Source: Sinonovacula constricta (Eukaryota; Mollusca; Bivalvia; Cardiida; Solecurtidae). Taken from it: a DNA stretch of 64,000 bases. The translations under genes and the position numbers were made by a program. The DNA lies in contig CM017570.1 in assembly GCA_007844125.1 (NCBI GenBank), forward strand, positions 53,667,327-53,731,326. Reading direction: 5' to 3'. This document shows, one piece after another, positions 45,431-56,545 of the stretch. The stretch's first letter is position 1, and every line of letters begins with the position of its first letter. Under the pieces are notes generated by a model, which saw nothing but the letters and a program-made list of their open reading frames with translations, searched no databases and was not told the origin of the DNA.

Positions 45431-46592
45431 AAAGATATTCAGGACTTGCTCAACCCACTTTTATAGTGTAAACCTCAAGTTGAGATTTAAATACTACATA
45501 ACTTAAACTTATTTTATTATAAAGGTGCATAATCTTATCAGCATATGGGCCAAGTGTTGGGTTCACATTTGAAGGCTCTCAAATTGTATTCCTTTTTTAT
45601 GTTATGTACTGCTTTGATTTATTTAGGAATCGACATAAGTGTGCAAGAATGTAAGAGCAAGATTGTGGTCAAAAAATTCAAACTGAGTAGTGAAGTGGTT
45701 TTCGAATATTAACAATTTTAATTAGACTTTTTTTGTTGTTTTTTTGTTTTGACCATATATAAACAAGAAAGTATCAGTGCTTGCGTCCAGTGTTTGATAT
45801 CCATTTGAATGTTGTATTTTTTATGTCTTTTTGTGTGTGATATACTGAGTGAATATATTTGGGAATCACCATAAGTGAATGGTATTGTTTGAGTGAGGTT
45901 TGGTGAAATTTCAAAATTGAGTAGTGTTGTGATTATTTAAAAAATATTAGCAATTTTGAAAGGATTTTTTATTTTCAGAAGTGGTTTACAGCTAATGCCT
46001 GCTTGAAAATTGTTCTTGGCATCTGATCATTTAATCACTGTGCTGATTGCATGCTTTGCTTTACTTTCCAGCTTATCTTTTACGGCCAAGAGGGAATGCC
46101 ATTGCGAAGCCCGCCACCTTTACATTGGAATCTGCTTTAGCAACCCCTGTGTCTGCTACAAGTACAATGTAAAATTCAACTACATCAACAACTGCACCAT
46201 CTGAAATATCGGGTCCTCCAAGCACACTGCCAGCTGCCACTTACCATGAACTGACCGTGCCTGCGGTCAGCACACAATCAACATCATCGACACAAGCAAC
46301 ATCACCGACACAAGCAACATCTCATACAGAAAGTGCATGGTTACCTTTACCAGAATCATCATATAATCCACCTCCCATTTTCAATTTGAACTCACATCAG
46401 ACCCAAATTATTACTCATTGTCACCTTGTCACAGAGAATACATCCACCAACAAAATTTCAGAAAACTAATAGCGACACAACATGAAAATTACGGAATTTC
46501 TGCAGCATACTACAGCCTATACAATACTGAAAACTGGCACTCCACAACAGATACTTACTCCGGTCATGACCGTGTTGGCATTGGAAGAGCAG
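45431..46592. other. No supported gene between two transposase remnants
   Basis: Mostly AT-rich. 46200-46400 encodes a Ser/Thr/Gln-rich low-complexity stretch in one frame, which might be decayed N-terminal coding of the EnSpm copy that follows. There is no recognisable domain. Confidence 0.35.
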
Positions 46593-47218
46593 TTAAAGCA
46601 GCTGGAGGCAAACTGAATCAACTATGGTTTGACCCAGGACACGCCTCAGAAACATTCAGTATTTATGAAGAGATCAAAAGTGTTGATGAAGATCTGAAGA
46701 AAAAAAAAAACTCCCTATGTTGTACATAGATTGCCACGTGTAATAACCAACACTCACTCACACTGGAAAGCATCAGAACTAAGGAACTGGCTGCTCTTCT
46801 ACTCTCTGCCATGCTTAAAGGATCGTATTCCAAATGTGTACATTGTACACTACAGTTGTCTTGTAGAAGCTATCTATATTCTTCTTAGAGAAGGAATCAG
46901 TTCACAAGATCTTAGAAGAGCTGACCAACTTTTACAGACATCTGTCCGCAATGTTCAAGTATTATATGGAGATTTATGAATCTGAATGTGCACAATCTTA
47001 CCCACATGGTTCAGTTTGTAAAGTCTTGGGGTCCACTTTGGGCATGGTCATGCTTTGCATTTGAGTACTTTAATGGGGAGATCAAAAAGTCTGTTCATGG
47101 AACAGGTAATGTTTGCAAGCAGATATTTTGGACACTCCAAGCACAAAAGCATGTGGAATCCAAAGCCAGACAGTTACCTGCTGAAAATAGTGTAAAAATG
47201 TATGTGCAAGATGTCACA
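46593..47218 (+). pseudogene. Second EnSpm-type (TNP2/DUF4218-like) transposase copy, frameshifted, cut by the gap
   Basis: It aligns by eye to residues about 493-680 of the intact transposase at 20315-25669. The first part (LWFDPGHASETFSIYEEIKS, VDEDLKKK) is in one frame. After an 11-A run at about 46700-46710 the match moves to another frame (TPYVVHRLPR, HWKASELRNWLLFYSLPCLK). At about 46968-46975 it shifts again, into MNLNVHNLTHMV, SWGPLWAWSCFAFEYFNGEI and KSVHGTGN. The FEYFNG block corresponds to FEDLNG. Divergence from the intact copy is high, so it belongs to a different subfamily. The shifts could be real, or consensus errors next to an assembly gap. Confidence 0.75.
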
Positions 47219-47318
47219 NNNNNNNNNNNNNNNNNNNNNNNNNNNNNNNNNNNNNNNNNNNNNNNNNNNNNNNNNNNNNNNNNNNNNNNNNNNNNNNNNN
47301 NNNNNNNNNNNNNNNNNN
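47219..47318. other. Assembly gap (100 N)
   Basis: Exactly 100 N, the conventional placeholder for a join of unknown size. Sequence left and right may not be adjacent, and a transposase remnant runs into it from the left. Confidence 0.98.
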
Positions 47319-48569
47319 GAGCAATGTATATACATGTGTGTTTGTTCTTAACACGTACGCATGTCTTGAATTATGATGCATTCGTCTGGATTCTGAATTT
47401 AAAAAAGAACGAATATAAAAAATGCTTGTTTTTGTTGAAACAAGTTATAGAATATATGGATTAATGCATTAAAACTTTACCTTTGACATTTAACAATCAA
47501 AGATAGTAACACCTGATGTATAATTTATAACATTTCATATGCAATATTATACTGCAAAGAAACGTTTAAAGCTAATGCAATGTTAAAGAGATCGTGCCCA
47601 CCATGTGCACACTAAGTATTACGTTATGTTGTGTCATACTTTACCTATTGTTTAATGTATGACCTTGATGTTTTACACAAGTTCCGCATGTGTCATAGTT
47701 CTGCCTGTATCATGCAAAAGGCTTCTCATTCTGATTCGTCAGTGCCATTCTTCACAAAATCTGCATTTGTGTCATTAGTATTTTGTATCAGGTTAGTAAA
47801 TCATCATCTGTATGTTCATGCGTAAACCAGCTGTGATATTGTCAAAGATAAATGTGTGCATACATGGTTAAAGTAGTAGTTGCATAAGGAATTTCCAAAA
47901 ATCCTGAACTTTTGAGTCTCTAGGATCTCCGGTATGCTCAGGGCAAACCCTGGCCAGGGGACCAGAGGCTCACGGAAGCTCCCGAAAAACAGTACATAAG
48001 ACATAGAAACTGGTCTTTTCCGGAGACGAGAAACGGATTCGTCACAGAAACTCCTTCCGATACATTTATTAATATTTTGACAATGTCTTTGATTATTCAT
48101 CTCTAGTTTAAATGCTTATGAACAGTTTCACAAACGAGCGTAAGTTTCATTGAATAAACTCTAAAGAGACCAACAGTTTAGCAACCATACCATCCCACAC
48201 ATTTATAAAAGCAAACTAGTCAACAAGGCACGTCATAATTAATGACCAATATGCCTACAATCGCTTGATTATTTTCCATGTTCTTTTTTATGCGATCAGC
48301 TTGAGGTTCTTGTTTTTTTTTCCACTGTTTTTAGCGGGTACCAACCGCCAAAGAATGTCGCTAAAATAGTAATATAGTATGGCTAACGCAAATGTTGTTT
48401 ACGGACGTAGATCGCAAACTGTACCATATTGAAACCGGCAATCATTAGTTTCCTCGCAGGCAGATTGCATGGTCGTTTGCTTTAAACAAGTTACGTGATC
48501 GACATGAACAAAATAGACTGGGAATGTCACACCAAAATTTCCAACTATATAACTTGATTTGCATAACTA
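47319..48569. other. Intergenic, nothing recognised
   Basis: Short frames without domains on both strands. No RNA gene recognised. Confidence 0.4.
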
Positions 48570-48791
48570 TCAGCGAAATATTGACACTTGTACCTTATGA
48601 ATTATCGCATTTCTTGAAAAGACAATGACGGTTGAGCCATGTTCTAAGCGGGAATACCTCAAACTTGGTTGAAAATTCACAAGTGCAAAATGTATTATGT
48701 CAGCATATTCATCTGCCTCATCCAGTGTGACAGTAGACAATGCAACATACATTATATTGTATAATTTAATTGTGCTGTTAAGGTTCGTACT
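48570..48791 (-). CDS. Possible alternative cytoplasmic-tail exon with tyrosine motifs
   Basis: On the minus strand an acceptor (CCTTAACAG) at about 48792 opens a phase-2 frame to a stop at 48570. The frame contains YVALSTVTLDEADEYADI: a YxxL, ten residues, then a YxxI, which fits the ITAM spacing. A later YSRL is also present. The phase matches the donor of the 50345-50378 exon of the receptor gene upstream, so this could be an alternative or additional last exon, or the tail of a neighbouring paralogue. A shorter stretch at about 57398-57425 (minus) reads DEYAGIIHFA and may be a decayed relative. Support is weak: no transcript evidence, and the exon lies past a complete terminal exon. Confidence 0.3.
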   Translation of the reverse strand, partial: STNLNSTIKLYNIMYVALSTVTLDEADEYADIIHFALVNFQPSLRYSRLEHGSTVIVFSRNAIIHKVQVSIFR

Positions 48792-49695
48792 TTCTTAACA
48801 GTCTATGTAAACATATGATATATTAATAAAGGCCAATGTACTTTGTTTTTTTATTTCACCTAGGACAATAAGGCAAGCTGAAAATGTCGGGATGTGTAGT
48901 GTTTGGCTAGGAAAAGTAAAGGGAGGGTTTTCCTATCAAAATTGCTTGAGAGGAAATTTTAGAAAGGTTTTGAAGTTGACTGTTATTTTAAATATCTTTA
49001 CAAATAAATATAATTTAGACAAGCCTAACTACATTGACACGAAGTCATTCATTTTAAGCGCAGATACGCGAAGTCCGGCTAATATTTCGCCACTCCATTT
49101 TGCCGCGAAGTGACTTCATTTCTTTGATGGAAATGTCTGTTCTATGCGAAGTCACTCTTTTTCTATTTACCCCACACTTCGCGTTAGCAGGACGTTCCTC
49201 CAAAGCTGTACTGTATAATAGGTAACAGATTTACTGTCTGACATTTAAAACTGCGGTAACTGTTAACTTTTCCAAGACAAGAATATGGATAAAGTCGCAA
49301 ATCATGTATGATTATATACACATATATCCTACCATTAGTTACAGGATTATAATGGTTATTTGATCTTTTTGGGTTGATATATGCATTTACATCTTACTTA
49401 ATATGGCACCTTTCAGCTAAACGTGTATAGAAATACAAATATAGAAATAGACTCTTGGTTGTTGTGGATTTTAGGTTACCTCTAACGGGTCCAGCATGTG
49501 CATCCTGCAGTATGTGGTGTATCTATTGTTTCTTAACAAGAGTCAACCGGTATATTTAGGTTTTTATGATATAAATGATATTAATTTGTATATACGGTTG
49601 CCTATGCACTCCGAGTTTTTTTTATTCATTGCATTCTGTACCAATGCATCAATGATGTAAATAAATGTTACGCGTTAAACTATTCTAATTGCTGT

Positions 49696-52600
49696 TTAGG
49701 ATTTATTTGTTTTAAGTGTTTCGTACATTTGATGGTCTCTTTCCTCTTGTAAGGTTTCGTAATAACCGTGGGGTTGTGGTCCACCAATGACGCAGTCGTT
49801 GTAAACACGAATGTCAGATCGTGTTGTGTCCAACTCGTTCACGTACGCGGTGTTAACACTCGACAGTGTAGTTCTGAAAGACAAGTTGATTTAAGATGGA
49901 ACATATAGTAAAGTTGGTTTGTCTAGGTTAAACGTTTAACAAAGTCTTTAAGTATCATCATGGCACCGACGTAACACTCATTTGAACATTAAGTGTAAGC
50001 AAGTAAGCTTAACCAGCACAAACACTCAAGATGATGGTGTCAAGATGTGGCATCGAGCACATATCTTTCTGAAGAGGGAATCCACGTCATATGCCATAAA
50101 ATTACAATCCATTATTTGTGGATTATTCAAGATAACATAGACAACTATTTACTTGCACTAACACAATGTTTCAAATCGTAATAAAACAGTGATGTGTTTT
50201 AGACTAAAAGGCCACAATCAATCAGTATTCCTAACAAAACATCTCGAATACATTTTTTATTTATTATAGCAATTACCTTAATAAATGAAGCCGTTTTATC
50301 TCGTATTTGTTGATAATTAGAGATATAGAGATAGAAATACTTACGTTCCGCTTGCGGCTAGTGTGGTACTTACAGTCCCTGTAAAAGGAACAAGTTGGAG
50401 TATTAAGAGGGTCTATACATTAACAATAATATCATTTTCTATGTATCCTTTCTAATGAGACAAAAACATTAAATTCAGAAAATCATAAACGATATTCAGT
50501 AACAATTTAAGGTGTTAATTATAAGTAATAGACGTTGCGAAAAAACGGTTGATCGGAAAACGACAGTTTTTTCCCTCAATAGGCCATCATAACGTCAGGT
50601 GTGCTTTTAACCAAATGAGCTTATGTATAAGTACTCGTTCGGCTTGTCATCAGTTCTTTTAAATCATTATATAGTTATGACTACCCGATTGCAGTCATAT
50701 TGACCATTTACAAGCTTTTTCATCAAAATTCATTGATATTCTTTTTTATGCAATATTTGTTTTGCTTTCAATATTCACGTTGTGTATTGTAGCAATTTTG
50801 AAGACGTTTCCGGTAGATTCAGTGCAGTTAAACTTTAGCCCATTATTTGGTGAAATTTACAACATTTTTGTAATGAAATATCGAAAAGGTTAACATATAG
50901 GTGTTATTAAAAACCAGTATTATTGAACCGGTATTAAGACCCCTAAGATAATTTGTTTGTTTATTGGGTTTATCGTCACACCAACAGTATTTCAGTTATA
51001 TGGACACGGTGTTCAATTGAAGCAGTTATTGTGTTGCCTTCACTGTGTATGGCATATCTGGAACACCTGGCATGATAACACACCCTGTCACAGTATCCTG
51101 CCAACGGGCCAACCAGTCGTGAAACTATCATTATATTTGTTTGATCATTAGCAAGGAAGATATACCACTACCATTTTTCCGACTTTGGTATGTCGCGGCA
51201 CGAGATCGAACCCAGAGCCTCCCGTATCTGGAACCGATGCTCTACCGATTGCACAACCAGGTCCGGTCGTAACATAATTTAAATTGTAATCTGAGTATTC
51301 ATCGTGATAACATAGACCGTGAAATTAATTTCCGATTGCCAACACATAGGATAAAAAGGCATAGTATGCAATTTAATTTATTTCTCAATACTTAACTTGT
51401 TTAGAGAATTTCGCAGTGCGCACAGTAAAATATAGCTATAGTGTGTCCGCAATGTAAACAATTAATTGCAAACAGCACAGCTTGCAATCTAAATAATTTT
51501 AGACACCAACCTAAATTGCAGTTTGTGTTTCTCTGGTTTACCAAGCCAGCTTTAATAAAATCAGTCTCTTGAAACATACTTAAAATGTTACATACGTTTT
51601 ACCATGAATCACATGTTGTTTGTAAGATTATTAACATATCTACATTGTAGTTTTTGTAATAAAACAAACCTAGTATGCCATGCAGGTTTCAATTTTACTT
51701 AATCAGTTGTTGACAACGTTATTTGTCATTGTAAGGATACAATGCTAGGATTGAGTTTTATTTTGCCTCCTCAAATAATCATAAGCATAACCATGAGATG
51801 TAGGTTAACCATGGATAGCTACAATCTTCATAAAGTGTGCCTTTATTCGACTTAAAACAAACCTTTTTGGAGTTGGCGGCACTGGATCACAATGATTACG
51901 ATACAGATTGCGAGGCACACCCAGATCACGGTAGTCACGACAACGAGGGACACTGATAGATCCGATGTCTTGGCATGTGTTGCATAATTGGTCGCTCATC
52001 GAACCTTTTCATTTGTGTTGAAGTAAAGTAAACACAATAAAGATCACTACACCAGCTTCTTGCTAGCTATAACTAGAAAGCAAGTATACAAAATCAAATA
52101 TATTAATAAATCATACAACTCACCACCTGTCAGTTGAACACTGTTTTATGTTGCATTTCGTCTACTCTGTAACCGATCTAGGGCTGTGTATTGGTTATTG
52201 GCAATAAATCGGTTCAAACTTTAGGCAAGAAGAAAACTAATGATTATATCAAAAATCATGTTTTGACGTGTAAAGTGAGAGTTATCTATAAAATGTATGC
52301 ATGTATATACATCGTTTGATATCATGCAAGCCATACGTTTTGGTATTCTGTTAATGAGGAATGAGATATTGATACTGTTGTGTTTTGATAAGGCTTATGA
52401 TGTATATTTACATCAAATCAAATATACCCACTTATCCTCTAAATATGAAGACAGCAGTGCATATGTATATAATATATGCACATATTGATTAAAGCGAACT
52501 CACCAACTTTAAAGTATATTGTTGGGGGGAATCTGTAGTTCATATTCTGTCAAGTCATTGACGGAATACGGTAATGACACTTTCACTGTGCAGCGAATTG

Positions 52601-53234
52601 CTTGTAAATTCCTTCGACTTGCATCTATTGATGTCATAGTGTAGGATGTTTTTGAGGATGTACGGTATTGACAGTCGGATGGTCAACCAACAGCCCCATC
52701 AGTTTTGTTTCCCGGGAATGCAACAAAACTACCACTCAACTCACTGCATATTTAATGTATATTTGTTGGACGAGGCTTTCCTACCCACAACATACATGGG
52801 TATTTATACAGCGAAAAAATAAGTAAGGAATATATGCATAACTTAAAAGAAAACAAATATTTTCGACAGAAAAGGGGTGTTTAAATCTCGGAATATGTCG
52901 GAATATACCGTCGTATGTTTATATATGTCAATATAAAACAGCTATAATTACTTAGTCATTAGTCTTCCTTATTCTCAATACATTGATTTTTAACGTGCGT
53001 TTTCTTATGGTGAATCTGTGATAAGCCCAAATGTTAGCCATTGCATTGTTAGTGTTTGTTTTAATGTTTACATTTCATGATCCGACTGTGCCTTGAAGTA
53101 AAACAAGTCCAATTAACAAAATAATTTTCTCTACCTTCGTCGTTATTTCAAATTAAACATTTCGAATTTTCTTACATACCTGGATACGCTGCCATGGCTA
53201 ACAAAACGCATAACTTCAGTAAAAACGTATGCAT
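49696..53234 (-). CDS. Putative Ig-superfamily receptor with ITAM tail (five exons; Ig exon disrupted)
   Basis: Exon 1, 53234-53180: MHTFLLKLCVLLAMAAYP, a signal peptide, with TATATA at 53299. Exon 2, about 52743-52504: an Ig-like segment (CQYRTSSKTSYT...AIRCTVKVSLPYS) with an in-frame TGA (52685-52683). It also seems to have one extra C in the six-C run at 52529-52524, which shifts the frame just before its GT donor. Exon 3, 51994-51863: a short stalk, then a transmembrane helix (LSVSLVVVTTVIWVCLAICI and VIIVI) and QCRQLQK. Exon 4, 50378-50345: linker. Exon 5, 49873-49696: the tail, ending YETLQEERDHQMYETL (YxxL-x8-YxxL, an ITAM) and KTNKS. Exons 3-5 join in phase with GT-AG borders. The upstream border of exon 2 is unresolved. 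The product should signal through Src/Syk-type kinases at the plasma membrane. It may be a pseudogene, or the lesions may be consensus errors. Confidence 0.6.
50955..51273 (-). repeat. tRNA-derived SINE in a receptor-gene intron
   Basis: Third copy of the 11691-12005 family. Its minus-strand head (right end) reads CCGGACCTGGTTGTGCAATC then GGTAGAGCATCGG, with a B box near GGGTTCGATCTCG. Its tail lies in the TTTGTTTGTTTATTGGG region at the left. The 7-base string ATAATTT flanks it at 50948-50954 and 51274-51280. It lies between exons 3 and 4 of the receptor gene. Confidence 0.85.
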
Positions 53235-53304
53235 ATCTTCCTCTATTAACAACCTTCAAAACACGACTATTATCAACTGTCTTCACTTGATGACCAGGTA
53301 TATA

Positions 53305-55856
53305 AATCCTAGAGGTAGGGGTAACAAGAAGTCAACCGTGTATTTACTTCCTGAATAGCAGTTACACAGCAATATATATATTCTTCGTGAACAAAGGATG
53401 CAGAAACAATCTAACCTACATACAAAAACATTTAGTAGAAATTTACTGACAGTGTTATCTTACACTTTTTTAACTTCGAGGTAATTATTAAAGAGGTTAT
53501 GTTCTTATTAAAACAATGATGCGAGTGTTTCCTTTCATACATGCAAGAAGTCAATGATCACAGGAATAGGGAAAAAACAGTACAATATACATCAATTTTC
53601 ATTTCGTTAATTTAGTTTGTCGTATCTTTTATAATATATAGCTTGGTTCGAGTCGCAGAATGTTAACTCAAGTTCTTATTTAAAACAAGAAATAAAATCA
53701 AAATTTTACAGAACTGATAAAATAGTTAAGTAAATTCGTCTTATTTTTTTCAGGTTGAAAAGACAATATAGTAATATGTATCTAGCTGTGTTTCTAGTCT
53801 GCATTTGGTTTGTATCTAGAACCTTATTCAGTTTAAAATCTAATTTATAACTAGAAACCACTACTGAATGCAACCTAATTTGTAAAAAGAAATCTGTCTT
53901 GTCCGCATAGCAATTTGCAAATAGAAATCTGTTATGTTCGCAACGTAATTTATACATATAATTCTGTATTGTCCGCCCTGTTTATAAATAGAAACATGCA
54001 TCTACGTAGTCTACAGTTAAAAATAATACCACAACACTTCACAGTCGGTGATGTTTTTGTATATATAGCTACTAATGTGGAGAATTATTTGTATCTTTAA
54101 AGAGCGAGGAACGACAAAAGGGACCTTCCAACAGTTTTTACGTTTCGACATAAAGGCGCGAGAAATAGCTAGTTTGTGGTGTTTATATTTCAATATTGAT
54201 AAATGATGCTGTTAAATATATCATTATGTGGCTCTAATATGTGTTTTCTTTATTCTTATTCAGTTTGCATTACTTCTTTAAACAGAAAAGATATATTGTT
54301 GATGTCGGCCGCAAAAAAAAAATGGTCTATAGACGATGAAGGTTATCAAATCCCAATAAATCCTGACTGATATGTTAACAATTTTGTCACGATTTCTCTT
54401 ATATATACTTTAACATAGTTTAATTTTGTGGGTATTGGAGGCCCGATTTAACCCAAACAAACATTATATGTTGTAAAGATTCGACATATAAACATAAATA
54501 CGTAAATAAAGCGCTGGAAGGCGTTGTTTTATGTATGTTTTATGCAAATTATGGTTACTTAATTTTTTTTTGTAGTAATCGATTACGCTACTCACTGGAA
54601 AGTTAGCAAGACTTAATCTGAGAAACAACCACCCTATCTAAATAATGATTTTACATTGATACAAAATCAGCAACACTGTTTTTAGCAACCGATTATAGAA
54701 AATTCTACGTGCATATTAATCATACAATACTATCTTATTATTCTATTTTGATTAAATTTAGGTCTAACATTACTGCTCATAATCGCTAGCGGTCGAGACG
54801 AAGTGATTTCAAAAGTAACAACCAGTTATAAGTTATTTTTTTCATTTTGCATGTTAATTCCCTGAGTGAGATTCCGTTGTCGCGTTGTTGATTCATATAT
54901 CAGCATTTCACGTATAACTGCATAACACAACCTAAACAACATCTTGATAAAATAGATTATAACAATTTTAAAGCTAACATTTGAAGCATGGATGGACACA
55001 GTTGACTTGTATTCTTTGTTCGTGCTATATAAACATATGTTACAATGTCGTAATATATTAAGTGTTACAAAAAACTGTTGACTCCGAATTAAATGATCGC
55101 CTGCTAATATTGTATTTTGTTTTTAAATAACACTCAAATGTAAAGGAATATTCCAATGTATCTATTATTGAAATTCTGGATACATCGATCATTTCATGAA
55201 AGATACCAAAAGTTATCAAACAATGGTACATTCTTAATTTTGCCTTTCAGAACAACTCGGCTATTTTACTTTTAGAAAATATATACAGCAATATGTTGAA
55301 AGGAAAACGACAGAGAGAAGAATTATTAAGAAAGAGAGAGATTCATTTTGAGCTTTCAGTTCACCGTGATCTATATTTTAAAATAACTACCTGATACTAA
55401 AATGAAAATAAAAAAAAACAGACGTCTAAATGTTACATAAACTGAAACATGACTCATAAATAAGATACGAATAAATGCAGTTTATTTTATATAAACATGT
55501 ACGCGTATCTGATACAATGACGTAGGTGCTGTTGTAGAAATAACGCGCCCTTTCTCAACCGATTCATGTACTGTAGTCTCGATTTGAACTGGAAGACAGC
55601 TTTCAACAGCAAAGTTTAATGTATATAATCAAAGTATCGTTCAAAAAATCAAATGATTGATTGCATTACTTCTATCTGAAAGCCTATTTCTTTAAAAATG
55701 TGCAAGAGCTACCTAGCGATATAGTACGACCGAAGTCCGTATCGGGAATCTCAGTGTATTCATACGTTTAACTTCGAGGTTCTTTTGCAAACGCATACGA
55801 AAAGGGCGGGAAAGGATGCCAATGTAACTTTACTATTGCATACACAATATTACCAT
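53305..55856. other. Intergenic, nothing recognised
   Basis: AT-rich, with only short frames. A local cluster of AATTTGTAAATAGAAATCTGT-like repeats (about 53845-53985) is loosely tandem. Confidence 0.4.
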
Positions 55857-56545
55857 TAGCTGCCTGGAGAACAGACTGAAGGGAAAGACCAACAGAACTG
55901 ATGGACAGGACAGACTGACAGGACAGACTGAAGGGACAGACCAACAAAACAGACAGAAAGGACAGATGAACAGAACAGATTGGCAGGACACGTCATCAGG
56001 ACAAACCAACAGGAACCACTTAGAGGACCAGCAGAAGAACCAACAGGCCTGACAAGAAAGACCGACACGACAGATCGACAGGGCAGACTGACATGACAGA
56101 ATGACAGAACATACTGACACGACAAACTGACAGGACATAGTGATAGTGCCGACTGACAGGACAGACTGACTGGACAGACTAAACGGATGGACTAAAAGGA
56201 CAGACCGAAAGTCAGACTGACATAACATACTGACTGGATTTACTGACAGAACAGACTGACAGGACAGACTTACTGGATTGACTGACCGGACAGACTGGCA
56301 GGATAGACTGACAGAACAGAATGACAGGACGGATGACAGGACAGACTGAACGAACAGACCGACTGTCAGGGTGACATAACAGACTGACTTGATTGACTGA
56401 CCGGACAGATTGACAGGACAGACAGACTGGATTTACTGACATGACAGACTGAAAGGATATACTTACTGGATTGACTGACCGGACAGGCTGACAGGACATA
56501 TTGACTAGATTAACTGACAGGACAGACTGAGGCCTACCAAGTCCG
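55857..56545. repeat. Degenerate short-unit minisatellite (AGGACAGACTGAC)
   Basis: A unit of about 13 bases, AGGACAGACTGAC, with frequent variants (GGATTTACTGACA, GGATTGACTGACC), repeats over about 690 bases. Minus-strand frames rich in Ser/Val/Cys/Gln over it come from the repeat and are not genes. Diffuse related sequence continues to about 56800. Confidence 0.9.

Noticed and set aside
51805..51999. Minus-strand frame beginning MSDQLCNTC over the receptor transmembrane exon
   Set aside because: The other frame of the same exon encodes a clear transmembrane helix and joins in phase to the downstream exons, so this frame is a shadow.
55833..56499. Three Cys/Ser/Val/Gln-rich minus-strand frames
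   Set aside because: Translations of the AGGACAGACTGAC minisatellite.
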